Notes: generated by a model not told the origin, from the letters alone. A stretch of 40,782 nt of DNA from Planctomycetaceae bacterium (GCA_013360495.1 JABWBM010000004.1:1-40782), one strand, 5' to 3'. Shown: positions 8,395 through 18,605, counted from the stretch's first letter. Numbers and translations are program-made.

Positions 8395-9741
8395 ATGAAG
8401 ACAGCCGCGAGAGAATCGTCCGGCAAGATCAAGCGAATCGTCGCGCCGCGCTTCGGGGAGGAGCGCTATGAAACGACATTGCCCTGCGGCCTCTTTGTCA
8501 GTGTGGCGCCGCGGCGCGGCTTCGCGGGCAAGTTTGCTATGTTGGGATTTAAATTCGGTGCGATCGACCAGATGTTCGAATTGCCGGGGAATAAATCCGT
8601 GCGGCTCCCCGAAGGCACGGCGCATTTCCTCGAGCATCAGTTGTTCAAGAAGAAGGACGGCGACCTGAGCGATGCGTTCGGCGCGCGCGGGGCAGTCTCC
8701 AACGCGCAGACAACACATACCACCACGTCGTTTCATTTCGAGGGCGTGGGCGCTTTCGAGGATAATCTGGAGACGCTCTTTCGCCTCGGCTTCGAGCCGT
8801 GGTTCGACAAGGCGCTCGTCGATGTCGAGCGCGGCATCATCGTGCAGGAGTTGGTGAGCTACCGCGACCACCCGCACTGGATGAGCTACCAAAGCCTGAT
8901 GTCGTGCATGTACCACCGCCATCCGGTACGCGTGGATATCGTCGGCACCGAAGAATCGCTCGCGCGTATGACGCCCGCTGCCCTCTCGACGGCGCATAGT
9001 TTGTTCTATCACCCAGCCAACGCGGGGCTTTTCGTTTCGGGGGACGTCGATCCGCACGACACCGTGGAGCTTGCCCATGAACTTGCCACGCGATTCGCGC
9101 GCCGCCAATTGCCCGGAACAATCAAACGCATCCGCGTCGACGAGCCTGCATCCATACGTCGTGCGAAAGATGGGCGTATGATGCAGACGGCGCTGCCGCA
9201 CGTGTTGGTTGGCTACAAGGATGCGGTTTCAGAGTCCATGGGCGGCGAGGAACGGTTGCGCAGGGAGACTGAGGTCGGGCTCGTCCTCGATCTCATGTAT
9301 GGGCGGGGGACGGCGTTTTTCGATGCGCTCTATGGCGACGGTGTCGTCACGGGCGACTTCTCTGCGAGCTACCACACCGAGGCTGATTTCGGTTATGCGA
9401 TGGTGGGGGGCGAGACGACGAATCCGGACGAACTCGTGCGCAGGCTTGAGCAGCGATTAGCGGAGTTCCTGCGCCGGCCGGTGACGGGCGCGGACCTTGA
9501 GCGCAAAAAGCGCAAAATCTTCGGGCGCTTCTTGCGGAACTTCGAATCGGCGGAGGCGACGGCTTTTGCCCACCACGACGCATGGCTTTCTGGAGTCGAT
9601 GTCTTCGATTTCCCGCGCATGGCGGAGTCGATAACGGCGGCTGAGCTGTTAGCCGCCGCCAAAAAACTCTTCGCGCCAAAGCAGCGCTGTGTGAGCCTTG
9701 TTAGCCCGCGCGGAAAGCGTTCACGGGCCAAGTACAAGTAA
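8395..9741 (+). CDS. M16 family zinc metallopeptidase (YmfH-like)
   Basis: HFLEHQLF (HxxEH zinc motif) and downstream 'VDVERGIIVQELVSYRDHPHW'; ATG at 8395. Confidence 0.85.
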   Translation: MKTAARESSGKIKRIVAPRFGEERYETTLPCGLFVSVAPRRGFAGKFAMLGFKFGAIDQMFELPGNKSVRLPEGTAHFLEHQLFKKKDGDLSDAFGARGAVSNAQTTHTTTSFHFEGVGAFEDNLETLFRLGFEPWFDKALVDVERGIIVQELVSYRDHPHWMSYQSLMSCMYHRHPVRVDIVGTEESLARMTPAALSTAHSLFYHPANAGLFVSGDVDPHDTVELAHELATRFARRQLPGTIKRIRVDEPASIRRAKDGRMMQTALPHVLVGYKDAVSESMGGEERLRRETEVGLVLDLMYGRGTAFFDALYGDGVVTGDFSASYHTEADFGYAMVGGETTNPDELVRRLEQRLAEFLRRPVTGADLERKKRKIFGRFLRNFESAEATAFAHHDAWLSGVDVFDFPRMAESITAAELLAAAKKLFAPKQRCVSLVSPRGKRSRAKYK

Positions 9742-9805
9742 AGGATACGAATTTGCGCGGTTTCTTGGGCCAGTTCACATCTTCTGGTGAGATTCCCTTT
9801 TCCGT

Positions 9806-9822
9806 GCTGCCAAAGCGGCAGC
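9806..9822. terminator. Short GC hairpin downstream of the M16 gene
   Basis: GCTGCC-AAAGC-GGCAGC perfect stem; no clear T-tract. Confidence 0.3.
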
Positions 9823-9999
9823 CGCGACTTCGCCTTTCCATGATTCCTGCCACTGCGGCAGCGGGGCAGATCGCCCATAAGCCCATATAGCCAATTATAT
9901 TGCTGCTGTTTCCTAGATGTCTCGGAATAGGTGGACTGGAACGGGAGTTGCTAACCCGTCCGGCAGCATTTACGCCAATACGCAACCGGAGGATGAAGC

Positions 10000-11607
10000 A
10001 TGGGTGCCAAGCAGTTGACCTTTGACGTTGAAGCTCGGGAAAAGATTCGCGGCGGTGTGGACAAGCTTGTCCGCGCTGTCGCCTCAACCATGGGGCCCAA
10101 GGGCCGCACCGCCCTGCTCGACAAGGGCTGGGGCGCGCCGAATGTGACCAAGGACGGCGTCACCGTCGCCGAGGAAATCGACCTCAAGTGCAAATACGAA
10201 AATTGCGGCGCTCAGATGGTGCGCGAAGTCGCATCCAAGACCTCCGATGTCGCGGGTGACGGTACGACTACCGCCACCGTGCTCGCGGGTGCCATCTTCA
10301 ACGAAGGCCTGCGCTATGAAACCGCCGGTCATAATCCGGCCGCCATCAATCGCGGCATTCACTTCGCCGTGTCGGAGATCATCAAGGCGCTTGAGAAACA
10401 GGCCCGCCCCGTGGACGGCCAAAAGGATATTCAGTTTGTCGCAGCCGTCGCAGCCAACAACGACAAGAGCGTCGGTAAAATTATTGCGGAAGCTCAGGAA
10501 AAGGTCGGCAAAGACGGCGTGATCACCGTCGATGAAGGCAAGTCCGCCGAGACCGAAATCAAGGTTGTCGAGGGCATGCAGTTCGACCGCGGCTATCTCT
10601 CCGCCCAGTTCATCACCGATCAAAAGGCGATGAAGGCCGAGCTTGAAAACTGCTACGTCCTCATTCACGAAGACAAGATCACCAACGTGCAGAAGCTCGT
10701 GCCGATCCTCGAGAAGGTCAGCAAGAGCGGGAAACCCCTGTTGATCATCGCGGAAACCATCGAGGGCGAAGCGCTCGCGACGCTGGTCGTCAACAAGTTG
10801 CGCGGCATCCTCCCCTGCTGCGCTGTGAAGGCGCCGGGCTACGGTGACCGCCGCAAGGCGATGCTCGAAGACTTGGCGATACTTACGGGTGCCAAGGCGA
10901 TCATGACCGATCTCGGCATCGACCTCGCGCAGATCGATCTCAAGGACCTTGGCCGCGCGAAGAAGGTGATCATCGATAACGACAACACCACGGTTATTGA
11001 AGGCGCCGGCTCGAAGGATCAACTCAAGGGCCGCATCGCGCAGATTCGCAAGGAAATCGAAACCACGACCTCCGATTACGATCGTGAAAAATTGCAGGAA
11101 CGCCTCGCGAAGCTTGCGGGCGGAATCGCCGAGGTTCGCGTCGGCGCGCCGACCGAAACGGAAATGAAGGAGTTAAAGGCTCGCGTCGAGGACGCACTTC
11201 ACGCCACTCGCGCTGCCATGGAAGGTGGAATCCTTCCGGGCGGTGGCGTCGCCCTGCTGCGCGCGTCGGAGAAGATCGCAAAACTCAAGACCAAGAATGA
11301 GGACGAGCAGATCGGCGTGGACATCGTGCGCGCCGCCATCTCCCGTCCCATCAAGCAGATCGCCGAGAACGCCGGCAAGCACGGCGCGGTGATTGCGGCA
11401 AAGGTGCTGGAGAACAAGTCCGAGAGCTACGGCTGGGACGCGCTCAACGACAAGTACGGCGATATGTTTGACGCCGGCATCGTCGATCCCGCCAAGGTGA
11501 CGATCTCGGCGCTGCAGAACGCGGCGTCCGTGGCGAGCATGTTGCTCACCACCGATTGCATCATCACCGCGAAGCAGGACGAGAGCGACGACGACCACGA
11601 AGACTAA
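10000..11607 (+). CDS. groEL: Chaperonin GroEL (copy 1, divergent, acidic C-terminus)
   Basis: [48 protein letters not shown]; tail [13 protein letters not shown]. Confidence 0.97.
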   Translation: MGAKQLTFDVEAREKIRGGVDKLVRAVASTMGPKGRTALLDKGWGAPNVTKDGVTVAEEIDLKCKYENCGAQMVREVASKTSDVAGDGTTTATVLAGAIFNEGLRYETAGHNPAAINRGIHFAVSEIIKALEKQARPVDGQKDIQFVAAVAANNDKSVGKIIAEAQEKVGKDGVITVDEGKSAETEIKVVEGMQFDRGYLSAQFITDQKAMKAELENCYVLIHEDKITNVQKLVPILEKVSKSGKPLLIIAETIEGEALATLVVNKLRGILPCCAVKAPGYGDRRKAMLEDLAILTGAKAIMTDLGIDLAQIDLKDLGRAKKVIIDNDNTTVIEGAGSKDQLKGRIAQIRKEIETTTSDYDREKLQERLAKLAGGIAEVRVGAPTETEMKELKARVEDALHATRAAMEGGILPGGGVALLRASEKIAKLKTKNEDEQIGVDIVRAAISRPIKQIAENAGKHGAVIAAKVLENKSESYGWDALNDKYGDMFDAGIVDPAKVTISALQNAASVASMLLTTDCIITAKQDESDDDHED

Positions 11608-11610
11608 ACA

Positions 11611-11674
11611 TGTAGCGCCATGCGCCCCCGCATGGCGGACTTGAGAAGACGTCACGCGAGGGCGCGTGACGCTA
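11611..11674. repeat. Double-hairpin intergenic module between groEL1 and groES
   Basis: CGCCATGCG-CCCC-CGCATGGCG (11617-11638) and CGTCACGCG-AGGG-CGCGTGACG (11650-11671); near-identical copy at 12039-12103. Confidence 0.9.
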
Positions 11675-11720
11675 AGACCAAAAACAAGGCAGGCGTTGAA
11701 ATTCAGAGGAGATACGAGCC

Positions 11721-12035
11721 ATGTCAAAGGGTGCAGTTGCAACGAAGGTGAAGATCGTCCCGCTCGATGACCGCGTGGTCGTCAAGCCCGAGGACGCCGA
11801 GACCGTCACATCCGGCGGGATCGTCCTGCCCGACTCCGCGCAGGACAAGCCGACGCGCGGCAAGGTGATCGCCATCGGACCCGGCAAGCTCACCAAGACC
11901 GGCGAGCGCGTGAAACCCGACGTGAAGGTCGGCGACTTGGTGCTCTATGGCAAATACTCCGGCTCAGACGTCAAGATCAACGGCGAAGAGCACAAGATCA
12001 TTCAGGAAGGCGAACTGCTGGCGAAATTGGACTAA
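11721..12035 (+). CDS. groES: Co-chaperonin GroES
   Basis: PLDDRVVVKPEDAETVTSGGIVLPDSAQDKPTRGKVIAIGPG. Confidence 0.96.
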   Translation: MSKGAVATKVKIVPLDDRVVVKPEDAETVTSGGIVLPDSAQDKPTRGKVIAIGPGKLTKTGERVKPDVKVGDLVLYGKYSGSDVKINGEEHKIIQEGELLAKLD

Positions 12036-12038
12036 GGA

Positions 12039-12103
12039 TGTAGCGCCATGCGCCCCCGCATGGCGGCTTTGAGAAGACGTCACGCGAGGGCGCGTGACGC
12101 TAC
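12039..12103. repeat. Double-hairpin intergenic module between groES and groEL2
   Basis: Near-identical to 11611-11674, with the same two perfect stems. Confidence 0.9.
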
Positions 12104-12126
12104 GAACACAGACAGGACAAAGCATC

Positions 12127-13731
12127 ATGAGCAAGCAAATCGTGTATGAAACCGAAGCGCGTCAGAAGATTCTCAAGGGAATCGCAACGCTTGCGCGCAC
12201 CGTCAAGTCCACCCTTGGTCCCGCGGGCCGCAGCGTGATCCTCAATAAATCCTTCGGCGCGCCGCAGGTGGTGAACGACGGCGTTACCGTCGCCAAGGAC
12301 ATCGAACTGCCCGACCCCTTCGAGAACATGGGCGCCAAGCTCATGCAGCAAGTGGCGTCGAAGACCAACGACCAGGCGGGCGACGGAACTACGTCGGCCA
12401 CTGTGATCGCCGAAGCCATGCTCGAGGGCGGCATGAAGGCCGTCGCAGCAGGCGTTAACCCCGTGGACATCAAGGCCGGCGTTGACAAGGCTGTCGACGC
12501 GGTGCTGGCTGAACTCGACAAGCTCTCGCGTCCGGTGAAAAGCCGCGACGATCTCGAAGCCGTTGCCACCGTGTCCGCCAACCACGACAAGGAAATCGGC
12601 AAGCTGATCGCCGACGCCATCGAGAAAGTCGGTAAGGAAGGCGTCGTCACCGTCGAAGAGGGCAATGGCCTCGAAACCACCCTCGACTATGTGGACGGCC
12701 TGCGCTTCGACAAGGGCTATCTCTCGCCTTACTTCATCACGGACGTCAAGGCCATGACGGCGGTGATCGAGGACGCGTACATTCTTTTCTTCGACAAGAA
12801 ACTTTCCAACGTGCGTGAGATCATCCCCGTATTGGAGAAGGTCGCCGCCACCGGCAAGCCATTGCTCCTTATCTGTGAAGATGTCGAGGGCGAAGCGCTC
12901 GCGACACTCGTCGTCAACCGCCTGCGCGGGACGCTCAACGTCTGCGCCGTGAAGGCGCCAGGTTTTGGCGACCGTCGTAAAGAAAACTTGGAAGACATGG
13001 CCGTCGTTACCGGCGGCTCCGTCGTTGCCGAGGACCTCGGCATCAAGCTCGAAAATCTCGACGTCAAGCAGCTTGGCCGCGCGAAGAAGGTGGTGATCTC
13101 CAAAGATGACACCATCATCATCGAAGGCGCGGGCAAGCCCGCCGATATCAAGGCTCGCGCTGATTCTCTGCGCGCGCGCATTGAGACGACGACGTCAACC
13201 TACGACAAGGAAAAGCTTCAGGAGCGCCTCGCCAAGATTCAGGGGGGCGTCGCCGTTATCAAAGTCGGTGGAACCACCGAATCGGAAATGAAAGAGCGCA
13301 AGCTGCGCGTCGATGACGCTATCAACGCCACCAAGGCAGCCTATGCTGATGGCATCGTTCCGGGCGGCGGTGTGGCTTATCTGCGTTGTGCCTCGGCCAT
13401 TCAGGGGCTGAAGGTCAAGGGCGATGAGCAGTTCGGCGTGGACATCCTTGCCGGCGCGCTCGAAGCGCCGACGCGCCAGATCGCCGATAACGCGGGCTTC
13501 GATGGCCGCGTCGTGGTCGAAACCCTCAAGGAAAAGGGCGGCGTGACGGGCTTTGACGCTATCTCCGGCGAATACGTCGACATGATCAAGGCCAAATTCA
13601 TCGACCCAACCCGTGTGGCCCGCTGCGCCATTCGCAACGCCGCGTCCATCGCTGCCACGGTGTTGACGACGAATGTGATGGTGACCGAGTTGAAGTCGGA
13701 CAAGGAGGCTTCCGCCGGGGCTATTGTCTAA
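12127..13731 (+). CDS. groEL: Chaperonin GroEL (copy 2)
   Basis: TVKSTLGPAGRSVILNKSFGAPQVVNDGVTVAKDIELPDPFENMGAKLMQQVASKTNDQAGDGTTSATV; ATG at 12127. Confidence 0.97.
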   Translation: MSKQIVYETEARQKILKGIATLARTVKSTLGPAGRSVILNKSFGAPQVVNDGVTVAKDIELPDPFENMGAKLMQQVASKTNDQAGDGTTSATVIAEAMLEGGMKAVAAGVNPVDIKAGVDKAVDAVLAELDKLSRPVKSRDDLEAVATVSANHDKEIGKLIADAIEKVGKEGVVTVEEGNGLETTLDYVDGLRFDKGYLSPYFITDVKAMTAVIEDAYILFFDKKLSNVREIIPVLEKVAATGKPLLLICEDVEGEALATLVVNRLRGTLNVCAVKAPGFGDRRKENLEDMAVVTGGSVVAEDLGIKLENLDVKQLGRAKKVVISKDDTIIIEGAGKPADIKARADSLRARIETTTSTYDKEKLQERLAKIQGGVAVIKVGGTTESEMKERKLRVDDAINATKAAYADGIVPGGGVAYLRCASAIQGLKVKGDEQFGVDILAGALEAPTRQIADNAGFDGRVVVETLKEKGGVTGFDAISGEYVDMIKAKFIDPTRVARCAIRNAASIAATVLTTNVMVTELKSDKEASAGAIV

Positions 13732-13749
13732 CCGGCAGATGGAGGCCCC

Positions 13750-13989
13750 ATGCCGGTGAGCTTTTCCGGCGAATATCGAGATGCCGCCGGCTACTTGCAC
13801 GCCCGCTTTGCGGTGGTGACAGGGGACGGCAAACGATACATGGGTGAAGCGATTTACGACGGCAAACTGGAACGGACAATACTCGATGACGATGTCTTGC
13901 GACTCCCGCGGGACATCGTCATTGAAGTTAAGCGAGGGATGAAGGAGTTCGCTGCGAAGAATGGCACGGGAATTGATACTTCAAAGTGA
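13750..13989 (+). CDS. Small conserved-looking hypothetical protein (79 aa) in the chaperone cluster
   Basis: ATG after GGAGG-like 'atggaggcccc'; co-directional, 18 bp after groEL2. Confidence 0.55.
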   Translation: MPVSFSGEYRDAAGYLHARFAVVTGDGKRYMGEAIYDGKLERTILDDDVLRLPRDIVIEVKRGMKEFAAKNGTGIDTSK

Positions 13990-14003
13990 CGCTTGACTGG
14001 AAT

Positions 14004-14103
14004 GTCATTCCCGCGCAGGCGGGAATCCAGAGCCCATCAAAGGGTATTGCGGGGAACTGGATGCCCGCCTCCCGGCTACGCCGAGGCGAGTCGCGGGCAT
14101 GAC
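14004..14103. repeat. BIME-like pair of REP palindromes
   Basis: gtcattcccgcgcaggcgggaatccag … ctggatgcccgcct…gcgggcatgac in opposed orientation. Confidence 0.8.
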
Positions 14104-14125
14104 GCAAGTAGAGGTGAAGTCTCCC

Positions 14126-15253
14126 ATGGCTGAGAAGCGCGACTATTACGAAGTCCTTGGCGTCGAGCGCAACGCCGACGTGGATGCCATTAAGAAGGCC
14201 TACCGCGTCTTGGCGATGAAATATCATCCTGACCGCAACCCCGGCAACGCCGAGGCCGAAGCGAAATTCAAAGAGGCCGCGGAAGCTTATGAAGTCCTCT
14301 CCGATGGCGAAAAGCGCAAGAAGTACGACACCTTCGGCCATGCCGGAGCGCAGGGCGGAACGCGCTTCCAGTCCACCGACGACATTTTCTCCGCCTTTGG
14401 CGACATCTTCGGCGACAGCAGTATCTTCGAGCAGTTCTTTGGCGGCGGGCGTGGCGGTGGGGAACGCAGGCGCGGCCGTCGAGGTTCATCGCTCAAGGTC
14501 GTGATCGAGCTCGATTTCAACGATCCGCTTCAGGTGCAGACGCGCACCGTACAGTTCAAGCGTCACGAGCGCTGCACAACATGCGCCGGCTCAGGCGCGA
14601 AGAAAGGCACCAGCCCGACCGCGTGTTCCCAGTGCGGCGGCGCCGGCCAAGTGGTGATGAATCAGGGGTTCTTTTCGGTTCGCACTACCTGTCCGGTGTG
14701 CAAGGGGCAGGGACAGATTATCCGCGATCCATGCGGGACGTGCGGCGGTTCGGGCTTTGAGAAGGTCTCGCGCGAGGTGGAGATCAAGATTCCCGCCGGC
14801 GTTGAAGACGGCATGACATTGCGTGTGGCGGGCGAGGGCGAGCCGGGCGACCCCGGCGAAGAGAACGGCGATCTGCTCGCGGAGATTCACGTTCATCCCC
14901 ACGCGATTTTTAAACGCCGCGAGGCCGATGTCGCCATACAGCTTCCGGTTGGTTTCGCGCAGGCGGCACTCGGCGACAAGGTCGAGGTGCCGACGCCGCG
15001 CGGCACGGCATCGCTGAAAATCCCCGCCGGGACACAACCCTATACGGTTTTACGTATGCGCGGCGAAGGTTTTCCGGTCATCAACGGCCGTGGCAACGGC
15101 GATATGCTGGTGGAAGTGCTCGTTGAGGTGCCGCGCAAGCTGACGAATGAGCAGAAGGAACTCTTGAAGAAATACGCGCAGACGGAGGAGCAGAATCCCT
15201 CGGACGCGCGCAAGAATTTCTGGGATCGCGTCAAGGGAGTGTTTAATACCTAA
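14126..15253 (+). CDS. dnaJ: Chaperone protein DnaJ
   Basis: J-domain with HPD ([28 protein letters not shown]), G/F region, four CxxCxGxG-like zinc repeats; ATG at 14126. Confidence 0.97.
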   Translation: MAEKRDYYEVLGVERNADVDAIKKAYRVLAMKYHPDRNPGNAEAEAKFKEAAEAYEVLSDGEKRKKYDTFGHAGAQGGTRFQSTDDIFSAFGDIFGDSSIFEQFFGGGRGGGERRRGRRGSSLKVVIELDFNDPLQVQTRTVQFKRHERCTTCAGSGAKKGTSPTACSQCGGAGQVVMNQGFFSVRTTCPVCKGQGQIIRDPCGTCGGSGFEKVSREVEIKIPAGVEDGMTLRVAGEGEPGDPGEENGDLLAEIHVHPHAIFKRREADVAIQLPVGFAQAALGDKVEVPTPRGTASLKIPAGTQPYTVLRMRGEGFPVINGRGNGDMLVEVLVEVPRKLTNEQKELLKKYAQTEEQNPSDARKNFWDRVKGVFNT

Positions 15254-15257
15254 GGGG

Positions 15258-15290
15258 GTGTAGTGCCCCGCGCCCTCGCGGGGCGGACAT
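15258..15290. repeat. Single-hairpin relative of the GTAGCG repeat family
   Basis: gtgtagtGCCCCGCG-CCCT-CGCGGGGCggac. Confidence 0.65.
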
Positions 15291-15345
15291 ACCCAGAGGC
15301 AGGACGATTTCCCGGATACTGCAAAGTGAAACCTAACGATGTGTT

Positions 15346-15999
15346 ATGGCTGACGAGGCAAACGAGACGAAACCATCCGATGCTGCCACAACGGCGGAGC
15401 AGCTTGTGCGCAAGCTCAACGACGGCGAGGTGACACTCGACGCCATCGACATCGCGCAGCTCCGCGGCTTGTCTGATGAAGAATTGCGCAAGCTATTAGG
15501 GTTGGCACAGGATGCGTCGCGCTATCTTGATCTCGCGCGCCGCACGCAGGCGGAGTTCGACAACTATCAAAAGCGCGCCGAAAAGCAGCGTCAGGACGAA
15601 GCGAAGTACGCGATTGTGCCGCTGGTACGCGAACTGGTCGGGAGCGTTGACAACCTCGCTCGCGCTCGGGCAAGCGCCGAAAAGAACAAGGATTTCGAGC
15701 CGCTGTTCAAGGGCGTCGAGATGACCCATCAGTCCCTGTTGCAAAGCCTCGCCAAATTCGGTGCGCAACCGATCGACGCGAAAGGCGAGGCGTTCAATCC
15801 TGAGTGCCATGAGGCGGTGATGACGGGAAGCGATCCATCGCAGGCCGACGGCGTCGTTCTCGACTGTTTCGAGCAGGGCTGGCGGCTGAAAGATCGCGTA
15901 ATCCGCGCCGCCAAGGTGCGCGTCAACAAGCTTGAAGAAGCGGTGGGGGAGCCGAAGGCGAAGAGCAACGAAGACAATGCCGCCGAAAGCGGGAAGTAG
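15346..15999 (+). CDS. grpE: Nucleotide exchange factor GrpE
   Basis: AEFDNYQKRAEKQRQDEAKYAIVPLVRELVGSVDNLARA; C-terminal GWRLKDRVIRAAKVRV. Confidence 0.94.
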   Translation: MADEANETKPSDAATTAEQLVRKLNDGEVTLDAIDIAQLRGLSDEELRKLLGLAQDASRYLDLARRTQAEFDNYQKRAEKQRQDEAKYAIVPLVRELVGSVDNLARARASAEKNKDFEPLFKGVEMTHQSLLQSLAKFGAQPIDAKGEAFNPECHEAVMTGSDPSQADGVVLDCFEQGWRLKDRVIRAAKVRVNKLEEAVGEPKAKSNEDNAAESGK

Positions 16000-16005
16000 G
16001 AAGCC

Positions 16006-16389
16006 ATGCCGACATACGACTATCAATGCACCGCGTGCGAACACCAATGGGAAGAGTTCCAGTCCATGAACGACAAGCCCCTGCGCAAATGCCCGAAGTG
16101 CGCCAAGCTCAAGGCCAAGCGGCTGATTAGCGCTGGCGCCGGGCTCATTTTCAAAGGCAGCGGCTTCTACGTTACGGATTACAAGAAGTCCGGGCCATCG
16201 AAGGAAAGCGCGTCGAAGGACTCCGGTGGCGACAGTGCGAAACCTGCAAGCGATGCAACCAAGACGGATTCCAAACCGAAGGCTGCCTCCACTTCAAAGT
16301 CTGAATCCGCGCCGAAAGCGGAGCCTTCGAAGAAATCTTCAAGTATGTCATGTGGAATCGGTGGAGGCGGCTGTGGCGCCTGCTCTTAA
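16006..16389 (+). CDS. FmdB family zinc-ribbon protein with Ser/Lys-rich tail and Cys-rich terminus
   Basis: MPTYDYQCTACEHQWEEFQSMNDKPLRKCPKC; tail SCGIGGGGCGACS. Confidence 0.88.
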   Translation: MPTYDYQCTACEHQWEEFQSMNDKPLRKCPKCAKLKAKRLISAGAGLIFKGSGFYVTDYKKSGPSKESASKDSGGDSAKPASDATKTDSKPKAASTSKSESAPKAEPSKKSSSMSCGIGGGGCGACS

Positions 16390-16600
16390 GAAACGCCGTT
16401 GCCCGGAGTGCAAGAAGGCCTACACCTACGAGGACGTGGAGAAGCACCCGACTTATCCCTTTTGCTCGCCACGCTGCAGGCTGATCGATCTCGGCGCGTG
16501 GCTGACCGAGAAATACGCCGTCACCCAGAACATCGATCCCGAAATCGCGGCGCAACTGGCAGAGGGTTCGCCGGAAAGCGGCTCGCCGCCGGAAGAATGA
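16373..16600 (+). CDS. yacG: DNA gyrase inhibitor YacG-like zinc protein
   Basis: RRCPECKKAYTYEDVEKHPTYPFCSPRCRLIDLGAWLTEKYAV; GTG start overlapping the FmdB stop. Confidence 0.82.
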   Translation: MAPALKKRRCPECKKAYTYEDVEKHPTYPFCSPRCRLIDLGAWLTEKYAVTQNIDPEIAAQLAEGSPESGSPPEE

Positions 16601-16637
16601 CCCTCCAGCGGCGAGCACGTTATAAAGATATTTATAT

Positions 16638-16653
16638 GGACTTCTTCAAGTCC
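16638..16653. terminator. Possible hairpin between convergent yacG and the diiron oxygenase gene
   Basis: GGACTT-CTTC-AAGTCC perfect stem-loop in an AT-rich intergene; no long T-run. Confidence 0.35.
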
Positions 16654-16676
16654 ACTACGTAAGTCTTATGTATGGC

Positions 16677-17870
16677 TTACCGCGTTGTCATGGGCTTGAA
16701 GTCCCATGCGTTGGGCGGAAGCTTCTTGTCCTGAATCCACGCATTGTCCTTCGCGATGTCCGCGGCCTTGGCCTCGTCATGCTCCGACGGCATGTTATCG
16801 CGTAGGTATTGATCGTAAGCCGCTTTGTCCTTGATCTCGTTACCGTGGATATCGAATTGCCCGCCCGCCCAGTCGCCGATCTCGCGGCGGAACTTAAGGT
16901 GCGGCATCACGAGCTTTTCCTTGCGGCCGGTCTCTTCGATGTGAATGTTGAGCTTGCGGAGAATCTCGGCCACTTCATTGTGGTAGAGCGTGCGGTTGTG
17001 ATCGTTGAGCGTCTTGCGATCGAAGTTGGTCTTGTCTTTCTGCTCGCGTTCGTCGAAGCGTCCTTTGAGACCCCAGACATAGCCCCATTCGGCGGTGGAC
17101 GAACCGTCCTTGCCGAAGAGGTCGTGGGCCGTCGACACCCACTTGTTGACGTATTTCTGGAGCAGCGGGATCGGCAAACGATTGCCGAGGATGATGCGCT
17201 TCAAGCCATCTTGACCCGAGCCGAGGTGGAAGGCTTCCTCGCGCAGCATTGGGCCAGCGCTGCGGGCGAGAGGCGCGAAGGCAGAGGGCGCCAACATGCC
17301 AAGCTGATACTTGCCATCGCGGTCGACGAAGCATGTGTAGGAATAGAAATCCACCCAGTTGTTCACCGCCTGATTGAAGCTGCCGAGCAGGCGCTTGCCG
17401 CCCTTGCTGCCCGGGAAGGCTTCGGACGCACGGCGCTCGAGGAGTTTGCGCGCCTCGACCTTGCCGGAGTCGCCGAAGTAGCGCACTAGCACATCGCACA
17501 TCTGCCAGCCGTGGCGCATTTCCTCGATCATGATGCGCACGAGCGCGTAACGGTCGTATTCGTGCGGGGCGTTGTTGACAAGCAGACGTTGCTGCTCGAC
17601 GGATGCGAACTCGGTGTCGCCCTGCACATAGGTAAGCTGGAGTAGCGTGTCGCGGATATTCTGCGTCGGGACTTCGAGGACGCTGTTCCACTTTTTGTTG
17701 CCGGCGAAATCGCCGAATTCGATCTCTGTGCCGGTGGTGGCGTCGGTGTCGTACAGCTCAGTGAACTGGTACTTCTTCACCTCGGGCAGATCGAGGCCGA
17801 TGTCCTCCTGCCACGAGTGAAACATGTCCACCCAGTCGTCCATGGTACGGATGCGTTTCGAGATCATCAT
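16677..17870 (-). CDS. BoxB/PaaA-like ferritin-fold diiron oxygenase (phenylacetate/benzoyl-CoA oxygenase superfamily)
   Basis: IMIEEMRHGWQMCDVLVRYFG and PMLREEAFHLGSG (paired ExxH), RLLGSFNQAVNNWVDFYSYTCFVDRDGKYQL. Confidence 0.72.
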   Translation of the reverse strand: MMISKRIRTMDDWVDMFHSWQEDIGLDLPEVKKYQFTELYDTDATTGTEIEFGDFAGNKKWNSVLEVPTQNIRDTLLQLTYVQGDTEFASVEQQRLLVNNAPHEYDRYALVRIMIEEMRHGWQMCDVLVRYFGDSGKVEARKLLERRASEAFPGSKGGKRLLGSFNQAVNNWVDFYSYTCFVDRDGKYQLGMLAPSAFAPLARSAGPMLREEAFHLGSGQDGLKRIILGNRLPIPLLQKYVNKWVSTAHDLFGKDGSSTAEWGYVWGLKGRFDEREQKDKTNFDRKTLNDHNRTLYHNEVAEILRKLNIHIEETGRKEKLVMPHLKFRREIGDWAGGQFDIHGNEIKDKAAYDQYLRDNMPSEHDEAKAADIAKDNAWIQDKKLPPNAWDFKPMTTR

Positions 17871-17912
17871 GGTTGTCGTCTCCCTGGTCTGTGTAATCAG
17901 TCATGAATGCAA

Positions 17913-18605
17913 TCAGGGCGCGAAAGGGTACGTGGAATCCTGCCCATTTCGTTGCCCTATAAAGTCCGGAATTTCGAATTCGAAGCGCTTGCCGCTCTTG
18001 AGCGCGCTTACGAAGATGTCGGCATAAGCCTTGCCAATGGCTTTCGCGTCATAGCTTCCGCCCGCGCGATACCACTTGGCGATCCAGTTGATCGCGCCAA
18101 GCAGCATGAACACGGCGAGCTTCGCGTCAACCGTGCGAAAGATGCCCTCGTCAGTGCCGCGCTTGATCAGCGATCTTAACCCTCGCTCAAAGCGGTCGCG
18201 CTTGGCGATGATCTTTTTCAAGAGAGGTTCGGAGAGCGCCGAGAAGTCCAGCGCCATGGCCGAACCTTGCAGCGCGTCGAGCATCACATCCACGTGCGCG
18301 GCCGTCAGGCAGGCGAGCTTCTCGTCGGTGGGGGCGTCCATCGCTTCCACCTGTTCGAGGTTGTCGAGCACGAGGTTCAGGGAATAATCGTGGCAGGCAA
18401 AGAGGATTTCCTCTTTGTCCTTGAAATAGTAGTAGAGCGAGCCTTTGGTCATCAGCAGCCGCTCGGCGATGTCCTCCATGGACGTGCCGTAATAGCCCTT
18501 TTGCGCGAAGGCGGCAGCCGCCGAACGCAGGATGGCCTCGCGCTTGCGCTCGGTCTTGAGCTTGCGACGAGTTTCGGCCTTGAGCTTGACACTGGGCTGA
18601 ATCAT
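17913..18605 (-). CDS. TetR/AcrR family transcriptional regulator
   Basis: AFAQKGYYGTSMEDIAERLLMTKGSLYYYFKDKEEIL HTH. Confidence 0.93.
   Translation of the reverse strand: MIQPSVKLKAETRRKLKTERKREAILRSAAAAFAQKGYYGTSMEDIAERLLMTKGSLYYYFKDKEEILFACHDYSLNLVLDNLEQVEAMDAPTDEKLACLTAAHVDVMLDALQGSAMALDFSALSEPLLKKIIAKRDRFERGLRSLIKRGTDEGIFRTVDAKLAVFMLLGAINWIAKWYRAGGSYDAKAIGKAYADIFVSALKSGKRFEFEIPDFIGQRNGQDSTYPFAP

Noticed and set aside
9742-9999. Possible CIRCE/HrcA operator upstream of groEL1
   Set aside because: No TTAGCACTC-N9-GAGTGCTAA-like inverted repeat seen in this stretch.
12100-12680. Minus-strand ORFs opposite groEL2
   Set aside because: Shadow ORFs within a strongly supported coding sequence.
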